Source: JABSSA01 sp039984715 (GTDB taxonomy: Bacteria; Pseudomonadota; Alphaproteobacteria; Rhodobacterales; Rhodobacteraceae). From it: a DNA stretch of 64,000 nucleotides. Below, one piece after another: positions 26,450 through 35,151 of the stretch. The notes under the pieces were generated by a model. That model was not told the origin of the DNA and searched no databases. It was given only the letters and a program-made list of their open reading frames with translations. The first letter of the stretch is position 1. Every line of letters begins with the position of its first letter. The stretch covers positions 66,163-130,162 of the forward strand of contig JBDWUA010000001.1 of assembly GCA_039984715.1 (NCBI GenBank). Direction: 5' to 3'. The translations under genes and the position numbers were made by a program.

Positions 26450-27415
26450 ATGAGAATCACTGTCGAGCGTGATGTCTTTAAGCTGGCACAAGTGTTCACC
26501 ATTTCACGTGGTTCAAGAACCGAGGCACAAGTGCTTACTGTTCGGATCGAGGATGAGGGATATCACGGTTGGGGCGAATGCGTGCCCTATGCGCGATATG
26601 GTGAAAGCCTAACTAGTGTTGCGGATCAGATCAAAGCCCTTCCGGACACCCTAAACCGGATGGAATTGTACGATATTCTTCCAGCGGGTGCCGCGCGCAA
26701 TGCAGTGGACTGCGCGCTTTGGGATCTGGAAGCAAAACGGTCTGGTAAACGTGCATGGGAATTGGCTGGACTGACTGCTCCGGTTCCGCAAATTACGGCC
26801 TATACGTTGTCGTTGGCGGACCCAGAGCAGATGCGCGCCGATGCAGCCAAAAACGCATTTCGTCCGTTGTTGAAAATCAAGTTGGGCACGCCCAATGACA
26901 TGCCACGCTTGGAAGCGGTACGCCAAGGGGCACCATCATCACGGATAATCATCGATGCCAACGAAGGGTGGTCCGCAGACGTATACACAGACCTTGCGCC
27001 ACATCTAAACCGTCTTGGAGTGGATTTGGTCGAACAGCCACTGCCCGCTGGGGAAGACGACGCTTTGATTGGCTTGGCACGTCCAGTGCCTGTTTGCGCT
27101 GATGAAAGTTGCCATGATCGCGCATCCTTGGCGGCCCTAAAGGGCAAGTATGATGTCGTAAACATAAAGTTGGACAAGACCGGTGGCTTGACCGAGGCGT
27201 TGGCGCTTCGGAATGAAGCGCTTTCTGCAGGCTTTGGCGTTATGGTTGGGTGTATGGTCGGATCTTCGCTTGCTATGGCTCCTGCAACGCTGGTTGCGCA
27301 AGGTGCGGCAGTTGTGGACCTTGACGGCCCGTTGCTTCTGGCCGAAGACCGCGCGGCAGCTTTAACTTTTGACGCGGCTGGCGTTCATCCGCCCGCAGCA
27401 ACACTTTGGGGATAG
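26450..27415 (+). CDS. dgcA: DgcA-type N-acetyl-D-glutamate racemase (enolase superfamily)
   Basis: 321-residue mandelate-racemase/muconate-lactonizing-like enzyme close to dipeptide epimerases. Catalytic features are all visible: the KIKLG lysine pair, metal ligands Asp in IIDANEGW, Glu in VEQPLP and Asp in CADESCH, and the second-face lysine in VNIKLDKTGG. Given the neighbours dgcN and dat, the expected reaction is racemisation of N-acetyl-D-glutamate to the L-form. A dipeptide epimerase (L-Ala-D/L-Glu) is the main alternative. The stop is two bases before the aminotransferase start. Confidence 0.85.
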   Translation: MRITVERDVFKLAQVFTISRGSRTEAQVLTVRIEDEGYHGWGECVPYARYGESLTSVADQIKALPDTLNRMELYDILPAGAARNAVDCALWDLEAKRSGKRAWELAGLTAPVPQITAYTLSLADPEQMRADAAKNAFRPLLKIKLGTPNDMPRLEAVRQGAPSSRIIIDANEGWSADVYTDLAPHLNRLGVDLVEQPLPAGEDDALIGLARPVPVCADESCHDRASLAALKGKYDVVNIKLDKTGGLTEALALRNEALSAGFGVMVGCMVGSSLAMAPATLVAQGAAVVDLDGPLLLAEDRAAALTFDAAGVHPPAATLWG

Positions 27416-27417
27416 AC

Positions 27418-28278
27418 ATGCGCACTGTTTATGTGAACGGCGACTACGTACTTGAAAACGAAGCCAAGATTTCGATTTTTGATCGTGGTTTTCTAATGGC
27501 TGACGGTGTGTACGAAGTGACATCGGTTCTGGATGGCAAGCTTATTGACTTTGAAGGTCATGCAAAGCGCCTTGAACGGTCGTTGACCGAACTGGACATG
27601 GCCTCACCGATTTCTGCGGATGATTTGTTGGCTGTCCATCGGGAATTGGTTGCCAAGAACGAGATTACAGATGGCCTCGTTTATCTGCAAATCACCCGAG
27701 GAGCCCCAGCAGATCGCGACTTCGCATTCCCGGACCCGGAAACGACACCCTCAAGCATTGTGTTGTTTACGCAAAACAAGCCGGGCTTGGCAAACAGTCC
27801 AGCGGCGCAGAAGGGCATGAAGGTTATCAGTATTGAGGATGTTCGCTGGGGACGCCGCGATATCAAAACCGTGCAATTGCTGTACCCGTCGATGGGCAAG
27901 ATGATGGCCAAGAAAGCTGGGGTTGACGATGCGTGGATGGTACAGGACGGCCACGTCACCGAAGGCACGTCGAACAACGCCTATATCGTCAAAGGCAACA
28001 AGATTATCACCCGCCCAGTATCAAACGATATCCTGCATGGCATAACGCGCACAGCAGTTTTGCGATTTGCCAAAGAAGCGCAAATGATTGTCGAAGAACG
28101 ACTGTTCACCATTGACGAAGCCAAGGAAGCCGACGAGGCGTTCATAACCTCCGCTTCGACCTTTGTAATGCCAGTTGTGGAAATTGATGGGGCAACTCTT
28201 GGCGATGGAACGCCCGGTCGCGTTGCGCCACGGTTGCGTGAAATTTACTTGGATGAAAGCCGCAAGCGCGCGGTTTAG
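27418..28278 (+). CDS. dat: D-amino acid aminotransferase, class IV
   Basis: 286-residue PLP enzyme, fold type IV. I start at the ATG at 27418; a TTG four codons upstream overlaps dgcA. Motifs are VYVNGDYVLENEAKIS, the FDRGFLMADGVYEV loop, the PLP-lysine region WGRRDIKTVQ, and EGTSNNAYIVKG that binds the phosphate. D-amino acids plus 2-oxoglutarate would give D-glutamate, the substrate of the upstream DgcN/DgcA pair, so the operon converts many D-amino acids into N-acetyl-L-glutamate. Branched-chain aminotransferase is less likely given the context. Confidence 0.88.
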   Translation: MRTVYVNGDYVLENEAKISIFDRGFLMADGVYEVTSVLDGKLIDFEGHAKRLERSLTELDMASPISADDLLAVHRELVAKNEITDGLVYLQITRGAPADRDFAFPDPETTPSSIVLFTQNKPGLANSPAAQKGMKVISIEDVRWGRRDIKTVQLLYPSMGKMMAKKAGVDDAWMVQDGHVTEGTSNNAYIVKGNKIITRPVSNDILHGITRTAVLRFAKEAQMIVEERLFTIDEAKEADEAFITSASTFVMPVVEIDGATLGDGTPGRVAPRLREIYLDESRKRAV

Positions 28279-28281
28279 GCT

Positions 28282-28899
28282 TTAACAAAAACCGTCTTCG
28301 CGGGCGATAAGCGCCGCATGGGTTCTGTTTTTGGCGTTCAGCTTGGCCAGCATGTTTTTGACATGCAGTTTTATGGTGACCTCTTGCACGTTCAATGCCC
28401 GCGCAATTTCTTTGTTCGACTTGCCTTCGCATAAATGACGCAATGTCTGTGTCTCGCGATCAGACAAATTGCGAAAGTTGTTGCCTGCTTCGTCCGTCGG
28501 GGTCTGTTCAACCAATTGAAACGGATAGTAGCGGTCACCAGACAGCACCAAGCGGATGGCACCAATCATCATTTCCGCGGACAGAGATTTTGGAAAATAA
28601 CCGCGCGCGCCCAGCTCCATCGCTTTCAACGCCACGTCGGAACCTGCCATGCCTGACATCAGAACAAACTTGGTGGCTGGAAAGCGTCGCATAGCCAATG
28701 CAAATCCATCCAACCCGTTCATGCCCGGCATGCGGTAATCCACAATCGCAAGGTCAAAAACGGTCGAGCTTTTGAGTTCGACCATTGCGCCTTCTAGAGA
28801 ATCCACAGTAAATATTGAAAAATCGTGCAGTCCGCTGAGATATGCGCCAAGAGTGTCTCGGATCAATTCATGATCATCGGCGATAAGAATGTTGGCCAT
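28282..28899 (-). CDS. LuxR/NarL-family response regulator
   Basis: 205 residues: receiver domain with the acidic pair ADD (residues 7-9), phospho-acceptor Asp54 in IVDYRMPGMNG and a lysine in YFPKSL, then a C-terminal LuxR helix-turn-helix with LSDRETQTLRHLCEGKSNKEIA and HVKNMLAKLNAKNR. It is divergent from an exported molybdopterin-fold protein and a hybrid kinase whose Hpt domain could phosphorylate it. Converges with dat, three bases apart. An inverted repeat in the divergent gap is a candidate binding site. Confidence 0.95.
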   Translation of the reverse strand: MANILIADDHELIRDTLGAYLSGLHDFSIFTVDSLEGAMVELKSSTVFDLAIVDYRMPGMNGLDGFALAMRRFPATKFVLMSGMAGSDVALKAMELGARGYFPKSLSAEMMIGAIRLVLSGDRYYPFQLVEQTPTDEAGNNFRNLSDRETQTLRHLCEGKSNKEIARALNVQEVTIKLHVKNMLAKLNAKNRTHAALIAREDGFC

Positions 28900-28961
28900 A
28901 CTCTTACTTCTAAAACAGTGGACGCTTAACCGTGTTTGGATATACGGAATTCTAACACCGA

Positions 28962-28977
28962 TATACCCTAAAGTATA
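28962..28977. promoter_or_regulatory. inverted repeat in the divergent signalling promoter
   Basis: TATAC-cctaaa-GTATA, extendable to an imperfect ACC..TATAC..GTATA..GGT, sits in the 159-base gap between the LuxR-type regulator and the exported protein gene. Its position suits autoregulation and control of the divergent pair by that regulator; the half-sites were not compared with any known motif. Confidence 0.42.
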
Positions 28978-29058
28978 GGTACCTACTCGTTTTACTTGGC
29001 GACGACAGAAAACAAGAGACTACAATATGAAAAGACCTCGTTTCCGGCTAGATAGAGA

Positions 29059-29544
29059 ATGTTAAAAAAGTCACCACTCACAGTGAACCTTCTTGCCATT
29101 ATTTTTTGCATTTTTTCTATGCCTGCAATGGCGCAGGGTTTGCATTCTCTTACTGTCATCACTGAAAAGGGAAACGAGGTCGCCTTCAGCATTGAAGACC
29201 TTGATCAGCTCGATCAGTCCGGTTTTAAAACGACGACAATCTGGACAGAAGGTGTGGTTGACTTCACCGGTGTTGCGTTGTCCGAAATTTTGAAAGCGGC
29301 TGGCGTGGAAGGGTCCTCTTTCGAACTGATAGCGCTGAATGATTACGCCATTACGCTGACCCTCTCAGACCTTGAAGATAACCAGCCATTGATTGCAACC
29401 CGCCAAAACGGCGAGCTGATGTCAATCCGAGAAAAAGGGCCATTCTGGATGGTCTATCCGTTCGATTCTGACCGAAAATACCAAACCGAAGTCATATATG
29501 CCCGTTCAATTTGGCAGTTGAACCGTATATCCGCCATGGAATGA
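29059..29544 (+). CDS. exported molybdopterin-oxidoreductase-fold protein without the molybdenum cysteine
   Basis: 161 residues with a signal peptide of about 25 residues ending AMA. The mature part resembles the oxidoreductase molybdopterin-binding fold: compare VVDFTGVALSEILKAAGVE here with the IPWNGFELSDLLALAGVQ segment of MsrP in this same window. At the position of MsrP's metal-binding Cys120 it has threonines (58-60), and the only cysteine is inside the signal peptide. It therefore probably binds a ligand rather than catalysing redox chemistry. It lies 42 bases upstream of a hybrid sensor kinase, so a periplasmic sensing subunit is my inference. Confidence 0.78.
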   Translation: MLKKSPLTVNLLAIIFCIFSMPAMAQGLHSLTVITEKGNEVAFSIEDLDQLDQSGFKTTTIWTEGVVDFTGVALSEILKAAGVEGSSFELIALNDYAITLTLSDLEDNQPLIATRQNGELMSIREKGPFWMVYPFDSDRKYQTEVIYARSIWQLNRISAME

Positions 29545-29586
29545 CTCACGTCAGTCGTTTACTCTGTTTGTGAACTGACTAGGTCT

Positions 29587-32157
29587 ATGCTGCGTATGCT
29601 GCCGATCCGCCTTATCATTCCCATGACTATCGCCGCATTGATCGGTCTTCTTGTGTTGTTGGGGGTTAATTTACAACGTGAGTTGCGGCTTTTGTCGACT
29701 GACAACAGTGACAAAATGGCCTGGACTTTCCTACAAACTGAATCCGAAATCGCCAATCTCGGTCGAATTCTTGCCGAGCAACAACTGGTGGAAGAACCTC
29801 GGGAAAACCTTGTCCGTTTACGGGCCGATATTGCCATTAGCCGCATCAACTTGGTGACTGAAGGAAGATTTCCGCGGCTGATGGAAGGGAATTTAGAAAG
29901 CCAACACGTGCTGGAGCAATTAAGAGGGCTGCGCACAGAGCTCGAAGCCATTTTGGATTCGAACCCGACCATTGGAAAAGCTGAGTTAGCAGAACTGTCC
30001 AAGGTCGTTCATCAAACCCATCCGCTGACGCGGCGGATTTCAGTTCTGGGAAACGCGCAAGCGACTCAAGTTGAAGGGGCGCAAAGGCGGAATTTCTCAA
30101 ACAATTTGGCAATAACCGGGGGGATCGCGCTGAGTGTTTTGTTCGGTATGTCCGGTTTGCTGATTCTTCTTGGCCGATTGTTGGAACATGCGCGCGATCG
30201 TGACGTTGAACTAAGTGCGACGACTGAACGATTGTCGTCTACTGTAGCGGCTGCTTTGGACGGTATTGTTGTGGCAGACGCGGATTGGTGCATTGTCGAA
30301 TACAATCAAGCGGCAAAGGAAATCTTTGGATGGCGGCGGGACGAAGTTCTTGGAGCCCCGATGGAAGACACATTTATCCCGGTGCACAACAGCAGTTCTG
30401 CGGACACTGCAGCATCGAAAAAGGTGCAACGTATTCGTCATATTGTGGACAAGGGTCGCTGTGAAATTCTCGCCATGCGCAAAACAGGCGAAACCTTTCC
30501 AATGGAGATCAGTGTCGCGGAATCTGGGCAGTCGGACAGCCCGTTGTTCATCTCGTATTTGCGCGACATCAGCCAACGTAAAATTACTGAGACGGAACTG
30601 ATCGACGCCCGCGACTCGGCAGAAAAAGCGGATAAGGCAAAGTCGCAGTTCTTGAGCGTGATGAGCCATGAAATGCGCACGCCTTTAAATGGCTTACTGG
30701 GGGTTTTGGACCTGTTGCGCACGACCCGTCTGACAAAGCGTCAAGAGCGGCACATTGAAGTGGCCGCAGCCTCGGGTGAGCTTTTGTTGGAACATGTCAA
30801 CGAAGCGTTGGATATCACGCGCATCGAATCCGGCGCTCTTGCCATAACAGAACAGCGCTTTTGCGTCCGAGAGACCCTTGCCCGGGTTGTGGACGTATTA
30901 GAGCCTTTGGCACGCGAGAAATCGTTGTTTTTGACCTTTGAATGTGACGAAGACCTCACGCTAAAGTTCATGGGGGATAAGGGGCGAATAAGTCAGATCA
31001 TCACGAACCTTGTGGGGAATGCGATTAAGTTCACTGAACAAGGCGGTATCGCCGTCAAGGTTTCGGGAATTCATGGGGTGTCACATTCGTTGATCACGAT
31101 CACAGTCCAGGATACCGGGCCGGGTATTCCAAGCGAATTCCAAGAAAAGATTTTTGAACATTCGTTTGTTCTTAACCCCACAGAAGGACGCCAAAGTCGA
31201 AGCGATGGTCTTGGTCTTTCGATCTCGCGAAGGATCGCGCGGCTGATGGGAGGTGAATTGAATGTGCACAGTCATGACGCCGAGGGCAGTGTTTTTTCAC
31301 TGACTGTTCCTTTGAATCGGTCTCCTGACCAAGAGGCGAATGCAGATTTGACGACCGTAAGACTGCCAGCCTCAGCGTTAAAGAAGGAGAAGGAGATATT
31401 GGTTGTCGAAGACAACGCTGTAAATCGAATGGTTCTTCAGGAAATGCTGATCGCCATGGGGCACAATGTGTTTGCCGCAAAAACGGGAAGCGAATGCGTT
31501 GAGATGGCGTCCAAAGATAAGTTCGATCTTATCATCATGGACCTCAGCATGCCTGACCTAAACGGATTGGACGCAACCCGCGAATTGCGGTCAGGTGACG
31601 GTCCAAATTGCGATACTTTTGTACTTGGGCTAACGGCACATGGGGCTGATGAATACAAATCCTATGCAGAAGACGCAGGCATGGATGCCTTTGAAACAAA
31701 GCCAATTCGGTTGAATACGCTAAGCCGGCTTCTGTCCGATATTCCAGCTGGCTCAACGCGTCAGTCTGAAAAAGCGGCAGCGACCAATGTGGATGGTGCA
31801 TTGGATACGGACGTTGCGACAGAATTGCTGGGGTTGTTAGGTCGGGACCGATTTAAACAGGCGGTTGCGGCATTCTTCAATGACGCGGATACGGCGCTGG
31901 ATGCCCTAGACCAAGCAGGATCAGACTTTGATCAAGAGGACCTGCGCGAAACACTTCATAGATTGCGCGGGGGGGCAAATATCTTTGGGCTATGCGGGAT
32001 CGTTCTTGCTTTGGACAACGTAACAGTCGCCCTAGATCAAATCGACAAAGCCGCGATAACGTTGGAATTTGATGGTGTAGCTGAGGCTGTGGAAGCGGGC
32101 AGGGCGGTCACAACGACCTTCATGAAACGGACGCATCCGAAACCAAGCCAAAGTTGA
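29587..32157 (+). CDS. hybrid sensor histidine kinase with PAS, REC and Hpt domains
   Basis: 856-residue inner-membrane kinase. Two membrane helices (7-29 and 174-198) flank a helical periplasmic domain of about 145 residues. A PAS domain (about 216-330), HisKA with His361 in VMSHEMRTPLNG, a HATPase domain (about 465-578; NLVGNAIKF, DTGPGIP, DGLGLS), a receiver domain (about 603-717) with Asp652 in IMDLSMPD, and a C-terminal Hpt domain with His791 in LHRLRGG follow. This is a full internal relay His > Asp > His; the divergent LuxR-type regulator (Asp54) is the obvious fourth step. Layout is ArcB/BarA-like. The periplasmic domain may contact the upstream exported protein. Confidence 0.95.
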   Translation: MLRMLPIRLIIPMTIAALIGLLVLLGVNLQRELRLLSTDNSDKMAWTFLQTESEIANLGRILAEQQLVEEPRENLVRLRADIAISRINLVTEGRFPRLMEGNLESQHVLEQLRGLRTELEAILDSNPTIGKAELAELSKVVHQTHPLTRRISVLGNAQATQVEGAQRRNFSNNLAITGGIALSVLFGMSGLLILLGRLLEHARDRDVELSATTERLSSTVAAALDGIVVADADWCIVEYNQAAKEIFGWRRDEVLGAPMEDTFIPVHNSSSADTAASKKVQRIRHIVDKGRCEILAMRKTGETFPMEISVAESGQSDSPLFISYLRDISQRKITETELIDARDSAEKADKAKSQFLSVMSHEMRTPLNGLLGVLDLLRTTRLTKRQERHIEVAAASGELLLEHVNEALDITRIESGALAITEQRFCVRETLARVVDVLEPLAREKSLFLTFECDEDLTLKFMGDKGRISQIITNLVGNAIKFTEQGGIAVKVSGIHGVSHSLITITVQDTGPGIPSEFQEKIFEHSFVLNPTEGRQSRSDGLGLSISRRIARLMGGELNVHSHDAEGSVFSLTVPLNRSPDQEANADLTTVRLPASALKKEKEILVVEDNAVNRMVLQEMLIAMGHNVFAAKTGSECVEMASKDKFDLIIMDLSMPDLNGLDATRELRSGDGPNCDTFVLGLTAHGADEYKSYAEDAGMDAFETKPIRLNTLSRLLSDIPAGSTRQSEKAAATNVDGALDTDVATELLGLLGRDRFKQAVAAFFNDADTALDALDQAGSDFDQEDLRETLHRLRGGANIFGLCGIVLALDNVTVALDQIDKAAITLEFDGVAEAVEAGRAVTTTFMKRTHPKPSQS

Positions 32158-32177
32158 ACTGATATCAAAGTGCGGTC

Positions 32178-32492
32178 TTACGATTCGCTGCCAACGTTTT
32201 CAGCGAAGGATTTCTTGAAACTAGATTTCTGGGCATCTGTCGCGTCAGTTTGATAATTGGATTTCCACTCGGCCATGGTCATCCCGTAGAACATTTCGCG
32301 TGCTTCGTCTTTGGCTATGTCGATTCCAATTTCTGATGCGGCCTCTTGGTACCAGCGGGCCAGACAATTTCTGCAAAACCCCGTCAAGTTCATCATGTCG
32401 ATATTCTGTACGTCAGTACGATCTTCCATGAGATGTTTGCGCAAGCGTCGAAAGGCGGCGGCTTCCAGTTCCAAGCGTGTTTGATCATCCAT
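32178..32492 (-). CDS. DUF1244 family protein
   Basis: 104-residue, mostly helical cytosolic protein with the DUF1244 hallmarks LRKHLMEDRTDVQN, MMNLTGFCRNCLARWY (a CxxC) and the YGMTMAEWKSNYQ segment. The last 25 residues are a variable tail rich in Ser/Lys/Asp. Function is unknown; the CxxC could bind a metal. It converges with the hybrid kinase gene and is divergent from pyk across about 200 bases. Confidence 0.93.
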   Translation of the reverse strand: MDDQTRLELEAAAFRRLRKHLMEDRTDVQNIDMMNLTGFCRNCLARWYQEAASEIGIDIAKDEAREMFYGMTMAEWKSNYQTDATDAQKSSFKKSFAENVGSES

Positions 32493-32690
32493 GCTTTCAG
32501 CCCTTTCGTCTCAATCGTGGTGACTTATTGTGCACCACTTTGGCATGTTCACGCCATTGTTCAAGGTTTATTTGTTTGTTTTCTTTAGCTTGGCCCTAAG
32601 TTCGATATTTTATGTCGCGAATGAATTTGGGCAGTTGAGGCTGCCGTAGAATTGAGCGATAACGCTAACACTTCCACAAAGGGGATAACA

Positions 32691-34136
32691 ATGAAACGCG
32701 CACGCAATGTAAAAATCGTGGCAACGCTGGGGCCTTCTTCATCAACATACGAAGTGATCCGTAGCTTGCACGAAGCGGGCGCGGATGTGTTCCGCCTGAA
32801 TATGAGCCACGGCGCTCATGACGAAATCGCGGAACGTCACAAGATCATTCGGCAAGTCGAAGAAGACACGAATTCCGCCATCGCGATTCTTGCAGATTTG
32901 CAGGGGCCGAAATTGCGTGTTGGAACGTTCGCGGAAGAGTCCGAAGAGTTGGTCGAAGGTGCGGATTTCCGGCTGGACCTGGATTCAACCGACGGCACAT
33001 TGGAACGTGTCTGCCTGCCGCACCCGGAAATTTTTGAGGCGTTGCAACCGGGCGCTACTCTTCTTGTGAACGACGGGAAGATTCGCCTGAAGGTCAAACA
33101 TTGTGGTGTCGACTTCGCAGATTGCGTTGTTGTTGCAGGTGGAACGATTTCCAACCGAAAAGGTGTCAACGTTCCAGACGTTGAATTGCCATTGGCGGCT
33201 CTGTCTGAAAAAGACCTCAAGGATCTCGAATTCGTTTGTAATTTGGGTGTCGACTGGCTGGCGCTTAGCTTTGTTCAGCGTGCCAGCGATGTCGAGCAGG
33301 CGCGTCAGTTGGCGCAAGGTCGCGCCGCGATCTTGTCCAAGATCGAAAAACCAAGTGCCGTCGAAAAATTTGAAGAAATTCTGTCGGCCAGTGATGGCAT
33401 CATGGTCGCACGTGGTGATTTGGGTGTCGAACTGCCTGTGCATGCAGTTCCGCCAATTCAAAAACGTCTTGTCCGCAAATGTCGCTCTGTTGCGAAACCG
33501 GTGATTGTGGCGACGCAGATGTTGGAAAGCATGATTGAAAGCCCGATGCCGACACGCGCCGAAGTCAGCGACGTGGCGACAGCGATCTATGAAGGCGCAG
33601 ACGCTGTTATGTTGAGCGCGGAAAGTGCCGCCGGACAATATCCAATCGAAGCTGTGTCGACTATGAACAATGTTGCGACCGAAGTTGAAGGTGATCCGAC
33701 ATATCGTGACATTATCAACGCAAGCCGCACAGGCGTCAAAACGACAATTGCGGATGGCATTGTGTCTGCCGCACGCGAAATTGCGGAGACCACGAATATC
33801 AAAGCGATTTGTTGCTATACGCAATCGGGTACAACTGCTTTGCTTGTTGCGCGGGAACGTCCACGTGTGCCGATTATTGCTTTGACGTCCTTACAACGCA
33901 CGGCCCGTCGATTGGCCCTGTCTTGGGGATGTACCTGTGTGATGATCGAAGGCATGGAACGCTTTAAAATGGCAGTTGTTGGTGCCGCGCGTGCCGCACG
34001 CGAAGTTGGATTGGCGGGCCCTGAAGATCAGATCGTTGTTACAGCCGGTGTTCCGTTCAATGTGACGGGCACAACAAACATCTTACGTGTAGCACCTTGC
34101 GACGAACGTTTGATTTTCAGCACCGACCCAGAGTAA
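32691..34136 (+). CDS. pyk: pyruvate kinase
   Basis: 481 residues from the ATG at 32691, which has AGGGG six bases upstream; the frame is open 13 codons further but without such a site. It converts PEP and ADP to pyruvate and ATP. Motifs are KIVATLGPSS, RLNMSHG, the active-site IEKPSAVEKFEEIL with the catalytic lysine, MVARGDLGVE with metal ligands, and ATQMLESM. Monocistronic or with the small membrane protein gene downstream, from which it is separated by a hairpin. Confidence 0.98.
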   Translation: MKRARNVKIVATLGPSSSTYEVIRSLHEAGADVFRLNMSHGAHDEIAERHKIIRQVEEDTNSAIAILADLQGPKLRVGTFAEESEELVEGADFRLDLDSTDGTLERVCLPHPEIFEALQPGATLLVNDGKIRLKVKHCGVDFADCVVVAGGTISNRKGVNVPDVELPLAALSEKDLKDLEFVCNLGVDWLALSFVQRASDVEQARQLAQGRAAILSKIEKPSAVEKFEEILSASDGIMVARGDLGVELPVHAVPPIQKRLVRKCRSVAKPVIVATQMLESMIESPMPTRAEVSDVATAIYEGADAVMLSAESAAGQYPIEAVSTMNNVATEVEGDPTYRDIINASRTGVKTTIADGIVSAAREIAETTNIKAICCYTQSGTTALLVARERPRVPIIALTSLQRTARRLALSWGCTCVMIEGMERFKMAVVGAARAAREVGLAGPEDQIVVTAGVPFNVTGTTNILRVAPCDERLIFSTDPE

Positions 34137-34138
34137 CA

Positions 34139-34163
34139 TCTCGCTCAATAGGTTAGAGCGAGA
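34139..34163 (+). other. intercistronic hairpin between pyk and a small membrane protein gene
   Basis: TCTCGCTC / GAGCGAGA, a perfect 8-bp stem with a nine-base loop, begins three bases after the pyk stop. No T-run follows, and the next start codon is eight bases on. It probably stabilises the pyk mRNA end or lowers read-through into the next gene. Confidence 0.55.
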
Positions 34164-34171
34164 CGAATATT

Positions 34172-34393
34172 ATGACACCTGACATGGCCTTGGTTATCGG
34201 CTTGATTCTTGCTGGGTTAGCGGTGCCCTCTATGTTGTCAGCCTTTTCTGACAAGCGGGCCCCGCGTGCTTCGGCCTTGACCATTTTGATAGCTGGCGGG
34301 TTGTTGTTGTTTGCAATCAAAACCCAACCGGGCGGCTATACTTTGCAGGACATCCCCAATGCTTTTGTAAGGGTTATTGGCCAGATCCTTTAG
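34172..34393 (+). CDS. small two-helix membrane protein
   Basis: 73 residues with two membrane helices (about 5-25 and 38-56) joined by a basic loop SDKRAPRAS; the tail is GGYTLQDIPNAFVRVIGQIL. I do not recognise a characterised family. It follows pyk by 35 bases in the same direction and its stop overlaps the end of the convergent PEP-mutase-like gene by four bases. Coding is supported by codon pattern and membrane topology. Confidence 0.72.
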   Translation: MTPDMALVIGLILAGLAVPSMLSAFSDKRAPRASALTILIAGGLLLFAIKTQPGGYTLQDIPNAFVRVIGQIL

Positions 34394-35151
34394 GCCAGTT
34401 CCTGAAAACTGTTGGAAAGATCGCCCATGGCTTTTCTGAACGGCTGCGGGCCATAACTGACGCGCGACACACCGCATTCTGCGGCAACTTTCGGCGAGGA
34501 CAGTGGCCCCATCATCATGACGTTTACCGGCAAGGCGACTTGGCTTGTTACCTTTTGGATCAATCCAAGATCGGTCAATCCCGGAACAAAGAACCCGTCT
34601 GCGCCTGCATCTGAGTAGGCATTTGCACGTTCAAACGTTTCATCCATAAGTTCGGAATGATCTGCGTCTTTCGGAGCTTTTAAAAATAGGTCAGTGCGTG
34701 CATTGATAAAGAGAGGGATACCTGCGTCTTCGGCTGCTTTGCGCGCGGCCTCGATGCGGGCAACCTGTCCCGAAATGGGATGCAGCCCCTGACCACCGAC
34801 AATTTGATCCTCAAAATTGATACCAATCGCACCGGCATTGATGACTTGCGCCACGTGCTTGCGCACATCTGATGCAGAGTCTGCGTAAGCGCCTTCAAAG
34901 TCTATACTCACAGGGACATCAACTGTCAGGGCAATGCGCTTCACGATTTGCAGCACGAAGTCCAATGGAATGCCGTGACCATCTTTGTACCCTTGCGCCG
35001 CTGCGACAGACCAACTGCCGGTTGCCACCGCTGATGCTCCAGCTTGTACAAGCGTCTTGGCGCTTCCTGCATCCCAAATATTGTATAGGACTATGGGGTC
35101 TCCTTTTTTGTGCATCTCTTTGAAAGTTTGGGCTTTGCTGGCTTGGTTCAT
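34390..35151 (-). CDS. isocitrate lyase / PEP mutase family protein
   Basis: 253-residue TIM-barrel of the PEP phosphonomutase group. Typical segments are LYNIWDAGSAKTLVQAGA, the SIDFEGAYAD metal region and GINFEDQ, then LFINARTDLF and GADGFFVPGLTD. The lyase loop KKCGH is absent, with a GGQGLHPI sequence in that region, so it is neither isocitrate nor methylisocitrate lyase. Possible activities are oxaloacetate hydrolase or PEP mutase-like reactions. The start overlaps the ada stop (ATGA), an unexpected coupling of metabolism with DNA alkylation repair. Confidence 0.85.
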   Translation of the reverse strand: MNQASKAQTFKEMHKKGDPIVLYNIWDAGSAKTLVQAGASAVATGSWSVAAAQGYKDGHGIPLDFVLQIVKRIALTVDVPVSIDFEGAYADSASDVRKHVAQVINAGAIGINFEDQIVGGQGLHPISGQVARIEAARKAAEDAGIPLFINARTDLFLKAPKDADHSELMDETFERANAYSDAGADGFFVPGLTDLGLIQKVTSQVALPVNVMMMGPLSSPKVAAECGVSRVSYGPQPFRKAMGDLSNSFQELA

